Source: Aromatoleum toluclasticum ATCC 700605
Lineage (GTDB): Bacteria > Pseudomonadota > Gammaproteobacteria > Burkholderiales > Rhodocyclaceae
Length of the DNA: 64,000 nucleotides
NCBI RefSeq assembly: GCF_000378245.1
Contig: NZ_KB899494.1
Span: 124,001 to 188,000 of the forward strand
Reading direction: 5' to 3'
Shown here piece after piece: positions 62,416-64,000 of this stretch (its first letter is position 1; each line of letters opens with the position of its first letter). The position numbers and the translations under genes were made by a program. The notes below the pieces were generated by a model. That model was not told where the DNA came from. It was given only the letters and a program-made list of their open reading frames with translations, and searched no databases.

Positions 62416-64000
62416 TTGCGCGTTCCCGAAACCGTCGAAGTCATCGACGAGCAGGATGACGAGAAGGCAGTCCAGGCGGCGGTCGCCGTTCAGGCGGCGG
62501 TCGCCGTTGACGAGCATGCCGCCCATGAGCGCCCGGCCAGCCTGCCGGCGATGTACCGCGCGCTGTGGCAGCACGCGGACGGCGTGCGCCACCTGATCTT
62601 CGGCGCCTTCGGCCTGCTGCTCGCGTCCCAGCTCTTCAAGCTCGGCGTGCCGTGGTTCGCCGGCAATGCGATCAATGCGATCCAGAAGGGAGGGCTTGAG
62701 GCGCTGTCCGACGCCGGGCGCTGGCTGATCCTCGTGTTCACGGCCATCGTCGCGACCTGGCTGCTGCATGGCCCGGGCCGCATCCTCGAGCGCAACGTCG
62801 CGCTGCGCGTGCGCGAACGCCTGTCGGCGCTGCTCGTCGGGCGCCTGATGCGCGCGCCGCTGGCATGGCACGAGCGCCACCACTCCGGTGAGATCACGCA
62901 CCGCGTGCAGCAGAGCACCGGTGCGCTGTACGACTTCGCGCAGAGCCAGTTCATCTACCTGCAGAACACCGTGCAGCTGATCGGCCCGATCGTCGCGCTG
63001 TGGCTGATCTCGTCGCTCGTCGGCAGCGTGGCCGTGATCGGCTACGGCCTCATCGCGCTGATGATCACCCGCTTCGACCGCGTGATGATGACGATCGCCG
63101 TCGATACCAACCGCGCCGAGCGCGCGTGGTCCGCGACCATGGTCGATGTGCTCGGCAACGTGCTGTCGGTGCTCGCGCTGCGCCGTGCCGACGGTGTCGC
63201 GCGCCTGATCGCGGCGCGGCTGGAGGCGATGGCCGGGCCGCTCAAGCGCAGCATCGTCATCAACGAGGCGAAGTGGGCCGCGGTCGATCTCCTCGCGAGC
63301 CTGCTGTGGTGCGTCCTCGTTGCTGTGTATGCCGCGCAGGCGGCCGGCCTGATCGGCGCGGAGGTGACGGGAGGGGCGGCTGCGGGCGTCGCGACCGGCA
63401 TCGCGCTGGGCAAGGTCTTCATGGTGTACGAATACTCGCAGCAGGCCGGCGGCGTGATCACGGCGATCGCCTCGCACTTCCAGTCGTTGTCGCGCCAGCG
63501 CGCGGACTTCGCCTCGGCGCAGCCGGTGTTCGCGGCGCGCGAGTCCGCCGAGCCCGCGCGCTGCACCGCCGACGGCGAGCCCTGGCGCCGCATGACCGTC
63601 GCGGACCTGCGCTTCGCCCACGCCGGCAGCGACCGCGCCGGCGCGGCGATCGACATCCCGCACCTCGAGCTCGAACGCGGCCGCCGCTACGCGCTGGTCG
63701 GCCCCAGCGGCGCGGGCAAGAGCACGCTGCTGCGCCTGCTCGCCGGGCTGGATACCCCGGCCGACGCCGTCGTCAGCTTCGACGCGATTCCCGCGCCCGA
63801 GACGGCCTCCATCCTGCGCGGCATCGCGACGCTGATCCCGCAGCAGGCCGAGATGTTCGACGGCACCGTGGCCGAGAACCTGCTGCTCGGCGGCACCGCC
63901 AATCCGGAGGCGATCAGCGCCGCGCTGCGCGCCACCTGCGCGGACACTTTCGTCGAAAGCCTGCACGGCGGGCTCGCCGCGCGCGTCGTCGAAGGCGGCG
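62416..64000 (+). CDS. ABC exporter (fused permease-ATPase), partial at right edge
   Basis: The frame is open from 62416 to the window edge (528 residues). The start is taken as TTG at 62416, 8 bases after GGAGG; a GTG at 62407 overlaps the potI stop. An acidic N-terminus contains two copies of QAAVAV from an 18-base tandem duplication. A six-helix exporter domain (about 60-330) follows, then an ATPase domain with Walker A GPSGAGKST (about 430) and the Q-loop region TLIPQQAEMFDGTVAENLLLGG. The signature and Walker B lie outside. A type IV exporter of lipid, peptide or drug; the substrate is unknown, and its link with the pot genes may be only transcriptional. Confidence 0.85.
   Translation, partial: MRVPETVEVIDEQDDEKAVQAAVAVQAAVAVDEHAAHERPASLPAMYRALWQHADGVRHLIFGAFGLLLASQLFKLGVPWFAGNAINAIQKGGLEALSDAGRWLILVFTAIVATWLLHGPGRILERNVALRVRERLSALLVGRLMRAPLAWHERHHSGEITHRVQQSTGALYDFAQSQFIYLQNTVQLIGPIVALWLISSLVGSVAVIGYGLIALMITRFDRVMMTIAVDTNRAERAWSATMVDVLGNVLSVLALRRADGVARLIAARLEAMAGPLKRSIVINEAKWAAVDLLASLLWCVLVAVYAAQAAGLIGAEVTGGAAAGVATGIALGKVFMVYEYSQQAGGVITAIASHFQSLSRQRADFASAQPVFAARESAEPARCTADGEPWRRMTVADLRFAHAGSDRAGAAIDIPHLELERGRRYALVGPSGAGKSTLLRLLAGLDTPADAVVSFDAIPAPETASILRGIATLIPQQAEMFDGTVAENLLLGGTANPEAISAALRATCADTFVESLHGGLAARVVEGG

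Overview
This window is a chromosomal segment of a high-G+C Gram-negative bacterium. Gene order and protein character point to Betaproteobacteria, most likely Rhodocyclales (Azoarcus/Thauera/Aromatoleum type); that placement is inferred from family resemblance, not from a database search.

Left part (1-15 kb) is mostly housekeeping. The gatC-gatA start faces away from a cell-wall elongation and lipoate cluster: mreBCD, mrdA (PBP2), rodA, rlpA, dacA, dat, ybeD, lipB, lipA. This is the E. coli mrdAB-rlpA-dacA-ybeD-lipBA order with mreBCD joined on and a D-amino-acid aminotransferase gene inserted. Then come dksA, a DUF4197 secreted protein and the helicase gene rep, with two REP-like palindromic repeats between genes.

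15-23 kb holds a tetrathionate-reductase-like respiratory locus: ttrBCA (Fe-S subunit, NrfD-type membrane subunit, molybdopterin subunit) convergent with the ttrSR two-component genes. A perfect 7-9-7 inverted repeat upstream of ttrB is a candidate TtrR site. 23-30.5 kb carries a small secreted protein, a lipoprotein cytochrome c, an OmpA-like protein, and an HD-GYP response regulator next to a 1481-residue hybrid histidine kinase.

30.6-41.5 kb is the most accessory-looking stretch. It starts with tRNA-Arg(CCG), whose anticodon arm is partly duplicated just upstream. Then follow an eroded toxin-antitoxin pair, an intact-looking HicAB pair, a PLD-SF2 helicase-DUF3427 protein, a membrane-anchored EEP phosphatase and a 1718-residue DnaQ-exonuclease/RecQ/UvrD triple fusion. 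No integrase is visible. I regard it as a candidate genome-defence or DNA-processing island; that is inference.

41.9-51.5 kb has metabolic and stress genes: a fructosamine-kinase-like protein, bacteriohemerythrin, an AAHS-type MFS transporter, two small envelope proteins, a divergent FtsH-like AAA protease with HEWGH in place of HEAGH, a SAM methyltransferase, a TfoX-N protein, a DUF3079 protein with a candidate Rrf2-type operator, and trmA. 51.6-58.0 kb is a type VI secretion cargo module on the minus strand: vgrG, a probable membrane-active effector, and three membrane proteins (one DUF6708-like) that may be immunity or accessory factors, in DNA of visibly lower G+C. 58.3-62.4 kb is a polyamine (potFGHI) ABC importer operon, followed by an ABC exporter gene that runs off the right edge.
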